Origin: Eutreptiella sp. 'Long Island Sound 2002'
Taxonomy: Eukaryota > Euglenozoa > Euglenophyceae > Eutreptiales > Eutreptiaceae
Direction: 5' to 3'
DNA: 64,000 bases
Assembly: GCA_964036045.1 (NCBI GenBank)
Contig: OZ038378.1
Coordinates: 60,301,408 to 60,365,407 of the forward strand
The notes under the pieces: generated by a model
What the model was told of the DNA's origin: nothing
Database searches by the model: none
What the model saw: only the letters and a program-made list of their open reading frames with translations
Part shown: positions 41,711 to 52,479 of the stretch, in pieces
How positions within the stretch are numbered: position 1 is the first letter of the stretch
How the letters are laid out: each line of letters starts with the position of its first letter
Position numbers and translations under genes: made by a program

Positions 41711-42740
41711 GGTGATATCTATTCCTAAACCCCGTCATGAAGACAAGGATGAAGGGCTAACGGGTAAAAAAGTGGCCCATTTGCTAATGGAACGCTGGGT
41801 TGATAGGCTCGGAGCCCCTCGTGATATATGCTCCGACCGCGGGCCACAACTTGTGAGCCAATATTTCCAAACCCTTTGTTCTAAGATTGGTGCCCGCTCG
41901 ACTATGTGTCTCGCGGGTAGGCACCAAGGTAATGGCAAAGCCGAAAATACAGGCAAGCAGCTAAGGCGTGCCGTTGCTAAAGCCCTTACTTTGAAGAAGG
42001 GTACTAATTGGGTGGAGGCTTTGCCCGCTGTTGTACGAGCGTGGCATCAGACTACAGGTCCTTCAGGTTATACGCCTAACAAGATTGTGTTTGGTAAACA
42101 CAACCGTACTAAGGTGCCCCCTCTTGCTGAGCCTAAGGGGGTTGCCCAAGACGCCGTTCACTACTTCCAGCGGCGTGAGGAGCTTATTGCTCTTGCCCAT
42201 AGGGCTATGATTCAAGTGCAAAAGACAATGGCTCATAAGTATAATAATAGGAGGAGTATGTCCCCCAATTTCTCAAAAGGGGATCGCGTATGGGTCCGTC
42301 GCCAACGCAAAAATCTTGGCGATAAAACTTGCTCCTATTAGGATGGGCCCTATGAGGTTGTGGCCAAGAAGACTCATGACCCCTATGTTATTCAGGTGGA
42401 CCAACGGAGGTTAGTTGACGTCCATGTTGGTTCTCTAGCGAAGACGGTCAACTCCCCTCGCTCCCCCGTGCCTCTATATTACGCGGAGGAGGTTGCTAGA
42501 GTGCCCTCTCAGTTTGAGGAGGACACCTATGATGTCAAGAAAATATTAGGTCATCGTACTCATCGCAAGAGACTTCTCCTCAACGTGCGTTGGGAGGGTT
42601 ATACCAAGGATTTGGATACGGAGGAACCCGTTGAAGCCTTCTTACCGTCCTACAATAAGGTTCGGAGAGATAACTTGCAGAAACAGAATCACATCCATAC
42701 CATTGACCACCTCGCCCACCTTGGTGGACCGCACTCATGA
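41711..42740 (+). pseudogene. pol: Integrase core to chromodomain of gypsy element 2 (right unit)
   Basis: This duplicates 17491-18520. It keeps the catalytic Glu (GKAENTG) and has TAG at 42339-42341. Private substitutions include GPQFVSQ to GPQLVSQ beside the second catalytic Asp. The ATGA overlap is kept at the end. Confidence 0.85.
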
Positions 42741-42786
42741 GCGTGCCACGAAAAGAAAACCCTCACCAATATGGGGATATATTATT

Positions 42787-43378
42787 TTTGAGGCATGGCG
42801 GTCCCCCGCCCAAAGCATTGCATCAAAGCGGCCTAACCATGGGCAAAGTGAGTGTTCATGGTGAGCTGAAGCTCTCTGAAGGACAGCCGCGGGTATTTAC
42901 AAACCAAGTCAGGGTGAAAACACTGCATGAGTTGCACCATGGGCCTGAAAAGGTTAAAATACTAGTGGAGGCCATTTCGGTGAGAGATGCAAAGGGATGT
43001 ATAGCCTATACCAAGGCAAAAGGAAGAATCACAAAAAACGATACATTGAGAACTGGACCAGTGGACTGACCGAAGAGAAGTGAGCAAGTGCAGGGGCAAA
43101 AAGAAAAACAGACTGGAACAATCTGGCTTGCCTGAGGTCAGTCTGGAGCCCTGTAGCTGATCTGAGAATTACTAAAGTACAAAGCCCTGTCATTCTGCTC
43201 AAGTCTTGCGCTCTTGCCTTAATGGTCCCGAAAAAATAGAAAAGAAAAGTTCCAATTGATGGCTCAAACAAAAGAGACTCAATGGATCGGTAAGGTTTTT
43301 TGGTGCGCAGTACTGTGCATGCAGTGGTGCAGTGTGGTGCAGTGTGGTGGCGGTGCTGTGTCCTACAATGTAGGTGGG
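42787..43378 (+). mobile_element. 592-bp insertion with perfect 17-bp target duplication (right unit)
   Basis: This duplicates 18567-19158 with the same length. The flanking TATGGGGATATATTATT repeats (42770-42786 and 43379-43395) are identical here. This is the clearest proof that the segment is a discrete insertion and that it predates the 24-kb duplication. Confidence 0.85.
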
Positions 43379-45995
43379 TATGGGGATATATTATTGTTTG
43401 GGGAAACGAGGAGAGAGCGAGAAGCGGTTGGGAGACGGGAAAGAACATGAAGATAACGTGCATGCAGGGCGCGCTCCTCGGTTACAAAAATCCCCACCGG
43501 AGCAGGGCGTTGGTACCGCATGTTTATCCCACCGTCTACCTCTCTCACCGCTAAAGGCTTGAGAGTCCTTGGGGTGGCGTGGCGTGGTGTAGAGCCTGGG
43601 GCGGAAGTGGGACGTGTTCTTTCGGGGGTCTTAATGCCATTCAAACCCCTCTCCTTGGGTCTTACTGGAGCGCTGCTACCACCACAAGGACAAAGTCCTG
43701 CCCACGATGGCGCCCCCCATCAAGGGTGCTATGAACGTTGCAAGCACTTCCCGAAGACTCTACCGGGTGGTGCGCATGGTGGTGGTTGTACGGTTTTGGA
43801 GTGCCACCCCGTACGGAAACCACGACCGTCCCTGACCCGTGACCCAAGCCAACGAGCTAAAACATTTGCTCAAAATTGACGAAGGACTCAAAGCTTCTTT
43901 GGGTTGGTGGGTACAACCCATTTTCCCTTTTTGTGTTGGGCGTGATGAATTTCCACTGATTTGCCCTTGTCCACACGAGGGTGAAGTATACAAGGTACGA
44001 AGTACTCGTGTGGTTCACAATACATGAAAAGCATTTTGTGGCGTGCAAAATTGCCGCTACATACGGCGAGGACTTAAGCCTAGAGGGAGGCGTCATCCTC
44101 TACGTACAAGTGTACTAATATGAATTGCAATGGGTGCCTTTGCCCCATCACTCCGTGAGTGGGTGGGGTCTTCAAACGAAATGGCGTTGCGATTTGGGCC
44201 ATCTCTACCGCCTGGGTGTTTATCTCGGTCGCTATGCGTGTCTGGGTGGGGAGTGGGTACCCTCCAATGCCATTGCATGGGGCCGCATGCTGGCTGGGTG
44301 TTTTCTTCAGGTCTTTGATGAATTTCACGGGGGACATTCCTGCCTGCAACGAAAGGGAACAAACAACATGACAAAAAGGACGGGTGTGCACATGCATATG
44401 TTTATGAGAGGATATGTATGTTGGTATTTTCTCTAGAGTTCCGCACGAGTGGACTTGGATTTCCACAACACCCCAGGGGTCCTCTATCCCGACGCCCAAC
44501 CAAACGGAATGGGATACGGGCGTGGCATTTTTTTGTGCAGGCCCGTGGGTGGACTTGAGTTTCCACAACACACAAGGACCTCCCTCTCCGTGATACACCA
44601 AAACCGGGTCTACCCCGTGTCTCTTTGATTGCGTGCGTGAGTGTGCATGCGCTTATTTCAACTACAGGAGTGTATGGTTGCATATTGCGTGGGTCATCAC
44701 CCGCCTCCCGATCAAGCAAGAGGTAGGTTGACCTACCTTTGGGTTTTGTAACTGTGTACACCGTAGCAGTTTAAAAACGGAGGTGTAAACATGCACCGTC
44801 ATACAGGGTGTATGGGGGTAGGGGGAGTAAAAGGCTTCTTCGGGGCATGTCATCGTGCCCCGCGGGAGCTGGGTTGGCTGATATACCAGCGGGGCATTAA
44901 GGGCAACGTCCAAGGGTTGGCGCACGGAGGTGACCCCCTGCCTTACTGCCCGCAGGTAACACACCCAGCGACGAAGGTAACACTCAAGCTAATCTAAGTG
45001 TCTATACGCACGCCCCCAAGACACACACGAACACCAAGCAACAAGGTGGCATATCTTTACACGTGTTCTATTGTGAGTATGTTTACCGTTTGTTGTATGT
45101 AGGTGAGTGGTTTGTGGGATATTTTGTTTGTGTAAGTGTGTGGCAACGTGTGCTCCAAGGCCGCCACCGCTAGACCCACACCCTGTGGTGCCCTCTGGGC
45201 TGGTGTGTGCCTCCGGGCCCTGCCAAAGAATGTGCGCGCACACGTATGTCTTGTGTTTGTCAGCGTGCATCGCTCTATTATGTGTATATGTGATATATAT
45301 GCGTAATATGGCTCCTAGGTGGAGGGTTAGTAGTGAGGTCAGGTTATCATTATATGGTTAGGAGGTTTGTTTTTTCAAGTGTGTCTACTCACACCCTCAC
45401 CCCGTCTCCGTACCTCCTCCTTTACCCTCTACGTGGTGCATCACGTGTGACACACATGCTAGATTAAGCATCCACACGGACACGGCCCTTGGCTGAGACG
45501 TGCCCGTAGCATTTAGCCAGAACCGTGGCTGGTTTTTGACACTCCACGAAGCTGCACTGGCAATTCGCGAGATTCATTCTTGTTGTGTGTCGGGTCACTT
45601 TGCAAGTGGCCCTTTGGCTAGGCCTTGTCTGAACATTTGCAAGCAAGTCCGCAAGCAAGCTCACATCTTACTAGCAAGAGCTCACTCGTTACTACATGCG
45701 TTAAGAGCAAGCACATCAAGCAACATCAAGCACATGCAAGCCCTCAGAAATGCTCTGAGGCACAAAGGTGGAAGGTGTGGGCATCGTACCCGTGTTGTTT
45801 TGTGTGCCTAGTGTTGGTGGTGCTTACCCTGAGGCCATAGTGGCCTCTTTCCTCTAATTGGTGAGCTACCGCGCGCACAGTGGGCCATCGTGGCCGTGTT
45901 TTTTAGTGGCCTAAGCATGCACAAGACACAGGCAGGCACAAGGCAGAATGCAACATTAAAGCATCATTGTTTCCCTGACCTCTAGCACTACTTTC
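43379..45995 (+). other. Downstream ORF region and tail of gypsy element 2 (right unit), complete to the LTR element
   Basis: This corresponds to 14824-17420 of element 1 and crosses the duplication end at 45397. It therefore shows the tail that the left unit lost. It carries the GAGGCCA-TAG-TGGCCTC inverted repeat near 45832 and is interrupted at 45995 by the LTR element. Confidence 0.6.
45991..45995 (+). repeat. 5-bp target-site duplication (left)
   Basis: CTTTC is repeated at 48923-48927. Removing the element rejoins the gypsy tail sequence. Confidence 0.85.
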
Positions 45996-46467
45996 TGCAA
46001 TGGGTTTGGCATTGCCCCCATAATACTGATTTAGCTTTGTAGCTATTAGGAATTCAGTGTAGGGCGCTCTATAGTAAATTGGTTGCATTTTGTATGTGCA
46101 AGAGTGCATAGGTGTGATTTTGTAGACACACATTAGGATTTGCCTATATGGGAAACCCATGTGTGCATGTGCAATTCTGCATGATACTCAATTCTTGATT
46201 GAGTGTGAATGATATGTCTACTTCTACTCTTATAGGTTGAAACCTACGTTGCAGGATTGCAAATAAATCACTCCGTGAGAGCATATTCAAGATTCCACTC
46301 ATTCAAGACTTGAGAAGTGCTACCAGGGATCTGAGGGTTTGTGTTCTCTGCCAAGTACACCAAGAAAACATAGGTTTTGGGAAATACGGCCCATTATTGG
46401 AGATTATTGTTCAGATTGAACCAGTTGCAGGATTGGCAAAATTGGGGTTAGTTACTACCGTATTACA
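45996..46467 (+). repeat. 5' LTR
   Basis: It starts TGCAATGGG and ends CCGTATTACA. It includes an AATAAA word at 46262-46267 that could serve polyadenylation. Confidence 0.93.
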
Positions 46468-46525
46468 ATTTATTTGCCCCTCATTGGTGTATTTGGAGCT
46501 GGATTGGAATTAGTAGCCCTGCAGA

Positions 46526-47836
46526 ATGCCTCGAGATCGGCTTGTCAGCAGCTGCAGCAACTGCAAGTATCGCAGCGCAAGTCCTGTTCAGCGCAAGTCC
46601 TCTGACAAACGAGAGTTCAGGAAAAAGAGACGTGAATCCTGTCACTTCGTAACAAGCAGGAACAGACGCCGTGATGGCTACAAAGTAGGAACATCTTCGT
46701 CGTTACAGTTAACTCCAGGGCATTCTTCTGCATTGCGTCCTGTCTCGCATGTTTCTAGGGACTATGACGGCTGGGGACAACATGCCGGCTGCCGTGGCGA
46801 TGATGGAGAGAACTACAGAAGCAAGTGGGAACAACAGCAAGCGGCGCAACGACGAGCACAACTTCAGTGTGCCTTGGAGATCACCGTGGACCGTGAGCAT
46901 GCTGCGCGACACAAGGTATTGGACGAGGAGGCAAAAGCCATGACCCAGTGGTTGCGGCAGGCGTTTACAGAGTTTGGAACACGCCTGCAGCAGCAAGTAC
47001 GGCGAAAGGATTTAGAAGAACAGGCGAAAGATGAGGAGCAGGGAAGCCGCAATCGTGCAGAGCAGGCAATATGGGAAGTCCAAAACAAGCAGCTCGAGAA
47101 GGAGACTACGAAGCTCAAAGAGCAGCAAGAGGAGCTGGTAACAGCTGCGCGAAGACTGATGGAAAGGAGTAGCGGGCTGTTGGCGACCTTCGAACAACGA
47201 ATGGAAGAGGTCAAGATGGTTCTGGGCAAGATCTTGTTGCCACTGACGATGGGACAGCGACAAATACAAGAACTGAGGAGCCGAGTTGAGGTATTGCCTA
47301 CCCATGACGAAATACAGGGATATTTACAGCAGTTGGCGAACAAGTACGAAGTAACCAAGGGCGTGAGGGACACGAGAGGAGATAAGGCGACGATGAACTA
47401 CGAGGAGGCAAACACGGCGAGGTGCAAAAGAGGGGAGATGAACGAGATGAGAACCAGACAGCCGGAGGGGGAGTTGAATGGCGGTGCCGATGACCGACGC
47501 AAGCTGGAGCGAAGTGTTCGAAAAACAAAAACCAAGGCACGGACTGGTTACGACAAGAACCCAAGTGAAAGGGAGGACATCACAGAAGTAGAAGGATTCG
47601 GGGACACCAGTACTAGGGAATATGGCGACCATGGAACACGCTATGCTGGTTCAAAAGGGCGACAGCAGGCGAGTGGCAAGATGCAACGGCGACAACAGTT
47701 TCAAGCATCCAGTGAAAGCGACAACGAAGCAAATGTCAGGAGAACAAAAAGAGGGCAACCAGGAGGACAGCGTGTGCAGCTACAGCGTGTGATAACGAAA
47801 CTGGTACAACTTTTGTTTCAAGGGTTGCACGCTTAA
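46526..47836 (+). CDS. 436-aa coiled-coil (gag-like) protein of the non-autonomous LTR element
   Basis: This is an uninterrupted frame with an ATG 58 bp after the 5' LTR. Residues 1-60 are Arg/Lys/Ser/Cys-rich (CSNCKYR near the start). About 100-270 is strongly helical and Glu/Gln/Lys/Arg-rich with heptads (EQAIWEVQNKQLEKETTKLK, EELVTAARRLMER), as expected for an oligomerising coiled coil. About 280-436 is charged and probably disordered, ending in a hydrophobic VITKLVQLLFQGLHA. No zinc knuckle, protease or polymerase motif is present. Location between LTRs and self-associating character suggest a gag-type packaging protein, but this is inference. It is the best-preserved coding sequence in the window. 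Confidence 0.7.
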   Translation: MPRDRLVSSCSNCKYRSASPVQRKSSDKREFRKKRRESCHFVTSRNRRRDGYKVGTSSSLQLTPGHSSALRPVSHVSRDYDGWGQHAGCRGDDGENYRSKWEQQQAAQRRAQLQCALEITVDREHAARHKVLDEEAKAMTQWLRQAFTEFGTRLQQQVRRKDLEEQAKDEEQGSRNRAEQAIWEVQNKQLEKETTKLKEQQEELVTAARRLMERSSGLLATFEQRMEEVKMVLGKILLPLTMGQRQIQELRSRVEVLPTHDEIQGYLQQLANKYEVTKGVRDTRGDKATMNYEEANTARCKRGEMNEMRTRQPEGELNGGADDRRKLERSVRKTKTKARTGYDKNPSEREDITEVEGFGDTSTREYGDHGTRYAGSKGRQQASGKMQRRQQFQASSESDNEANVRRTKRGQPGGQRVQLQRVITKLVQLLFQGLHA

Positions 47837-48440
47837 GTGCTTTTGCTTTTGTTTGCCTTTTGAGCACTGATTTTACTCACATTTGAGTTATATGATTATA
47901 TTTTTTTATAATTGTATCAGCATTATACCATCAGCAGCTGCACACTCAGTGCAGCGCTGCGTTGTACTTTACTGAGTACAGAGATCTGCACAGTGCTTTG
48001 CCTGTGCAATGTTACAAACACTGTGCACTGTGCATGCCTATATACCTGATCCACTGATTTCTCTTGTGCAAGGTTGCCAGGGTTGCAGTGCAGGTATTGG
48101 TGTTTGTATTTTTTCCCCTCCTTTTCATGAAAGCTGCAGGGTTGGAAACTTTTGCAGTAAGTAGTGAGGGGGCAGCCCAGCCACCCAGGATGGGGTAACA
48201 CACAGCAGCTTTTTGGACAGAGAGCGCTGCAATGCTTTTGTAAAATTAAAGCAAAGTTGTATCACGTCCAGCACAGTTTTTAGTGGGTATGACTGCAGGT
48301 GAGACCCACATACTGATTTCAATGGAAATCAGGTGCTTAAAGGCATTTTTTCCCTATACTATGGCTGCCCATGGGACAACACCAAACCCACGTTTGTACA
48401 TTTTCAGCCCAAAAATGGCTGAACACCCATGTTCAGGCTT
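47837..48440. other. Noncoding 3' internal region of the LTR element
   Basis: About 600 bp between the ORF stop and the polypurine tract, AT-rich, with GCAGTG/CTGTGC-type short repeats near 47930-48030. I see no gene. Confidence 0.6.
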
Positions 48441-48450
48441 GGGAGGGGAG
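48441..48450 (+). promoter_or_regulatory. Polypurine tract
   Basis: GGGAGGGGAG lies immediately upstream of the 3' LTR. This is the expected place for the plus-strand primer of reverse transcription. Confidence 0.8.
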
Positions 48451-48922
48451 TGCAATGGGTTTGGCATTCCCCCCATAACACTGATTTAGCTTTGTAGCTA
48501 TTAGGGATTCAGTGTAGGGCGCTTTATAGTAAATTGGTTGCATTTTGTATGTGCAAGAGTGCATAGGTGTGATTTTGTAGACACACATTAGGATTTGCCT
48601 ATATGGGAAGCCCATGTGTGCATGTGCAATTCTGCATGAGACTCAATTCTTGATTGAGTGTGAATGATATGTCTACTTCTACTCCTATAGGTTGAAACCT
48701 ACGTTGCAGGATTGCAAATAAATCACTCCGTGAGAGCATATTCAAGATTCCACTCATTCAAGACTTGAGAAGTGCTACCAGGGATCTGAGGGTTTGTGTT
48801 CTCTGCCAAGTACACCAAGAAAACATAGGTTTTGGGAAATACGGCCCATTATTGGAGATTATTGTTCAGATTGAACCAGTTGCAGGATTGGCAAAATTGG
48901 GGTTAGTTACTACCGTATTACA
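48451..48922 (+). repeat. 3' LTR
   Basis: It has the same ends and length as the 5' LTR, with about seven substitutions and no indel that I can see. Confidence 0.93.
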
Positions 48923-48927
48923 CTTTC
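48923..48927 (+). repeat. 5-bp target-site duplication (right)
   Basis: CTTTC directly follows the 3' LTR. Confidence 0.85.
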
Positions 48928-49782
48928 CCAGGTGGTCCCTGTTGCAGGCACAGTCCTCAATTGCTGTCAGGCACTCCTGTCACTGTTGCTAGCATTTCGT
49001 TCCCAAAAGTAAAATTTTGGCATTGTCGCGTTGTGCTGTTTCGCAGGTACTGTTACCTTCAGAATTGTTTAAAAGTGTGATTTCACTTTGCCTTTAGTTT
49101 TAATTCTGCATAAAAACACCAATTTTACCTGCTTGACACCACAATGCCTCATGCGACACGCGAGACCAGACTCTGCGCGCAACACCTCCCACTTTCTCCT
49201 ACAACTTATTGCGGGATCTGCGCGATCCCGTTTATAGATTTCTGGATTTTGGCGGCGGTTCGATTCCCACCGATCGGAGCTACTTCAGCGGCCGTGCGGC
49301 CGGCTCCAAGATTGCCTGCGCAGGTTTGATTCCCTATAGGAAGGAATCTATGCTAACCCAACAGTTGCTGCTGTTTGTGACTGCTACGTTCCTCTTGGGC
49401 ATATACTTCCTGCCCGTGGCAGTCGTTTTAAGTCGGGGGGTGAAGCAGGTCACAACTCTACCCTAGCATATTGCCCCTAAGGGATCATTATATGGCCCTA
49501 TACATGGGATTTATATGGGATAGTGTATATTATATTCCATTCCCTTGTTACGAACATAGGATGTGGGATAGATAAGGCAGTCTTGGATGTTTAGTAGTTA
49601 TATCAATTAGTGGATGATAGGGTGGATTTCTCATATGTGCATATCAGGTATTTCATTGGCTATGTGTATCATATCTGTTTGCAGGATACTATTCAGTCAA
49701 CACTATCGTTATGTCTTCTGTGCCAAGCAATGTTGCTGCCCATGCCACTGCGATCTCTGCTCCTGACCACTCGGTCTGGTTT
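48928..49782 (+). repeat. Left arm of large inverted repeat flanking the LINE
   Basis: This is the reverse complement of 56478-57335 with visible but moderate divergence. Identity ends at GGTCTGGTTT (49782). The inverted match continues leftward through the gypsy tail and pol (removing the LTR element and the 592-bp insertion) against the minus-strand gypsy copy. It contains a candidate polypurine tract and LTR start. Confidence 0.85.
49441..49700 (+). mobile_element. Candidate LTR start after polypurine tract (left arm)
   Basis: AAGTCGGGGGG (ending 49440) is followed by TGAAGCAGGTCAC, the layout of a 3' polypurine tract and LTR start. About 270 bp on, an ATG at 49711 opens a frame (MSSVPSNVAAHATAIS) that could be the start of a gag. 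The same layout is in the right arm. The LTR end is not defined, so the 3' coordinate is approximate. Confidence 0.35.
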
Positions 49783-50322
49783 CAGTGTAGGCGTGGTGGG
49801 GGGTCCCGTGTTGGGTGGTATGTCGTGGGGCAGGTTCTCGCGGTTGGTAGAACAGGAGTTTCAGGAGGTGGGCTTGGTCTGTTTGGGGCAGGTTGGCTGC
49901 ATGCTGCAGATATTTGTGGGTGCGGTATGTGAGCTGCTTTGCTGTCTTGGCAACGGCCGTCCGTGGCTTGTGCGCTGCTGTGGCCTGGGGGTCTTCCGCG
50001 TGGGTGCGTAGCAAGGTGTAGACCGCAGTGGGGACGAGTCCCCTGCGGACCGCCCCGAGTACCTCCATCTGCTTGAGGATGGTGCCGAGTTGTTGGGTTG
50101 CCATCCGGCGTGCTGTGCGATGGTGTGGGTTGGGTTCCAGTCTGTGAGGGTGTCCAGTCCTCGGTACAGGGGGTACGTCTTGAAATGGTACCAGGTTTCT
50201 TCTTCCGCGTGGCCACAGATGCATTTGGTGTATCCTGCGGGGACGTGGATCGAGGGGCGCCGGGTGAGGAGCGGTGGTATGGGGTGAGGAGCGGAAGCGG
50301 TTGGTGAATGAGCTGGAGTCAA
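49783..50322 (-). pseudogene. LINE C-terminal zinc-finger-like motif
   Basis: The frame contains GYTKCICGHAEEETWYHFKTYPLYRG, read here in two parts: CICGHAEEETW and YHFKTYPLY. This is the zinc-binding motif often found at the C-terminus of LINE polyproteins (C.C...E...H....C). The last Cys is Tyr (TAC for TGC), so metal binding is probably lost. Confidence 0.55.
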
Positions 50323-50513
50323 GGTTTTTGTAGGTGTGCTGGGAGGCTATCCGGGCGTAGGGCAGAGTAATAGACGGGGATACTGACGGTGTCTTCGAGC
50401 CGTCGTAGGAGCTTGGTGTTCGCTGGGTGGCCCAGCGTGGTGGCCAGCTGTTGCACGGGTTTGGGGTAGTGGTATTGCGTGTCTCGATCCGTGTAAGGCG
50501 TGTCCTCGGCCAT

Positions 50514-51307
50514 TCATTGGGGGGGCATTGTGGCCGAGGGTATCGGGGGTAGGTGCTGCATGTGGCTGTGGTATCGGGTGTCTAGTCGCACGTGTGCGAG
50601 CTCTGGGGTGTGGTTGGTGTTCTGGTGTTTGGCATGCGTGTCTGCGCGTCCATTGCCGTACGTGTAGCGGTAGACTCCTGTTTGACGATGTGTAGGGCGT
50701 CCCCCGGGGTGCTTGCCCCTGAATGCCATCCATAGCCCCAATGCTTGTGTGGTGTGGCCGGATTCGAGTGCCCTGTGGAGAAGCAGGTCGCGAGGCGCCT
50801 GGTGAGATGGATGTCGACTGTGGCGTCCACGACTACCCAGATGTTGCGAGGCCGGATCGTTGCGGATGGTGGTGTGGCGGTGACGGCGTCTGCCAGGGTG
50901 CGTAGTTCGCCCTGGGAGGACGCCACAAAGATGGTGGCCCCAGTGCGGTGTTCCACGTGGAGGCCGTCCGCGTGCCGGGTCATGCGCACGGAGGCACAAC
51001 CGACCGTGGGGGTGCGTTGCTGGGTGCCGGAGGTGTCAGTCAAGTAAATGATGTCGGTGACGCTGGGTACGGGTAGGCGGACGACTGCTGTGGGGTGATA
51101 GACGTAGACGGGGTTCCCTTGGGCCGTTCTGGTGGTGATTTGCCTCGGTTGCAGTAGGGGCGTCGCATAGACGCCTATCCCCTGGGTAGTGATGGCCTGG
51201 GCGCGTGGGGTGAGGCTGAGGAGGCCTCTGTCGGGGCGCCCCTGGGTGATGTCCGCGTACATCAGGTGGAAGAGGTATCCCGTATTTGCGTGGAACTTCT
51301 GGCACAT
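50514..51307 (-). pseudogene. LINE RNase H domain
   Basis: RNase H landmarks appear in order: IIYLTDTSG (first Asp), SSQGELRTLADAVTA (Glu), NIWVVVDATVD (Asp), and, in a neighbouring register, YTYGNGRADTHAKHQNT (last Asp). The spacing suits an RNase HI-type domain as found in I-type LINEs. One frame change separates the third and fourth motif. Confidence 0.7.
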
Positions 51308-51649
51308 GATGGTCTGTCACCGTTCCTTGTGGTCTTTGTCGCCGCGGAGGTTGGGGCATTTGTGCTGTAGGGGGCGCATGGATGCTTCCTGAGGTCCTGC
51401 GCGGTGTGGGTTGCAGCGGTCCAACTCTATGGCCACGTTTTGTGGGTCTGCCCGCTCGTTGGTGAATGTCCATGTCGCCGTGGGTGTTTGAGTCCAGGCT
51501 ACGTGTGCTGGGTGGCCTGGGGGTACCGTGTGAAACCAGGGGGAGAGCCATGCCTGCTCGCCGGCGGTGGCGGCGGCGGTGGGGGTTTGGTAGTGGGTGA
51601 AGATGAGGTGCAGCAGGGGCCACGGAGTGTCAAGGGCTGCCGGGCCGCA

Positions 51650-52479
51650 GTGTCAGCACGTGCGTGGTATGCCTTGGTCATTGTGTCTGACTGGTGGTAC
51701 ATCGGTCTCCGGGGCGTTGTGTTTCGGGATGGACCAGGCGGCATGGTGTCGCTGGACAGTGCAGGTAGCGTGTTTGTGGCCGTTTGGTGCTAGCAGCAGC
51801 ATGGTGGGTGGTGTCCAGCCTTCAGCTGACGGGATGGGCTCATTTTGCTTCGTGCTGCCGTCGTCCGGGGTCTTGTGCTCGCTTGGGCGGGGCCGAGGGT
51901 GCTCGTGTTGGAAAGTCTTGTACGCCGTGTCGATGTCCTTGGGCCCCGGCATCTCGCGCCCTGCCTTCGTAGCGCATGCGCGGCGGTATGCTTGGAAGAC
52001 GCAGCGTGCTGGCCATGGCGGGTGGGAAAGAAACGGGGCGTGTGGGCGCCGCACTGGGCCATGACCCTCATCTGCGTTGGAGTGATGTATAATATGGTCA
52101 TGGTGGCCCCGATGAGGCGTAGGGTGTCCACCTCGCCTGCGAGGTGTCGGTGCACGTCAATGTGCCTGGCCACGAGTGGGCCCTGCTGATCGCAGTGGTG
52201 GTTCGTCAGGTTGGCGTGCTTGTGGTGCGGTAGAAGGAGCTGCAGCTGGGCCCAGATGCCGGTGCCCACGGAGGTGGGGACCCCGTGTTGTGCCAGTATC
52301 CACCGGGGGCAGGTGTTGCGGGCCATTTGCGCTTCTTTTATGTGTATGGCTGCCGCTTCGCGAACCTCGGGTTGGTGGTTGTGTGTCACCCTGTGTAGGC
52401 GTCGCGCTGCGCGTTTGGCATAGGCCGTGTCAAATAGGGCGCCTGTATTGTCCCCGTAGTATTGCCAGTGGGCCATCAT
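51650..52479 (-). pseudogene. LINE segment between RT and RNase H
   Basis: A mostly open minus-strand frame (ARRLHRVTHNHQPEVREAAA, GTGIWAQLQLLLPHHKHAN, DTLRLIGATMTILYITP) continues the LINE polyprotein toward the RNase H. I recognise no domain. Position suggests RT thumb and connection sequence. Confidence 0.45.

Larger units (their letters stand above)
21178..45397 (+). repeat. Complete right unit of the 24.2-kb tandem duplication
   Basis: In a tandem duplication the junction joins the end of one unit to the start of the next. The gag-like DNA at 21178 follows the left copy, and unrelated tail sequence follows the right copy at 45398. The unit is therefore inferred to start at 21178 and end at 45397 (24220 bp). 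The counterpart of 21178-24221 for the left copy should lie just upstream of the window. A collapsed-haplotype or assembly cause is not excluded. Confidence 0.8.
45996..48922 (+). mobile_element. Non-autonomous LTR retrotransposon, 2.9 kb, nested in gypsy tail
   Basis: Two 472-bp direct repeats (45996-46467 and 48451-48922) begin TG and end CA, differ at about seven positions (about 98.5 % identity), and are flanked by the 5-bp target duplication CTTTC (45991-45995, 48923-48927). A purine tract GGGAGGGGAG lies directly before the 3' LTR. The internal 1.98 kb encodes only one coiled-coil protein and no protease, RT or integrase. Transposition would need enzymes from another element. I see no convincing tRNA primer-binding site just after the 5' LTR. 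Confidence 0.93.

Noticed and set aside
1-45397. Simple assembly duplication as the whole explanation of the two units
   Set aside because: Not excluded, but private indels, private stops and a clear breakpoint between unrelated sequences make a real duplication more likely. Needs read-depth data.
46467-46500. TGGTGTATTTGGAGC after the 5' LTR as a tRNA primer-binding site
   Set aside because: It is displaced from the LTR end and only loosely resembles initiator-Met-type sites. Not called.
49255-49345. Two GGTTCGATTCC-like boxes resembling tRNA T-arms
   Set aside because: No acceptor stem or D-arm can be drawn. On the right arm the same bases lie inside an open reading frame. Treated as chance.
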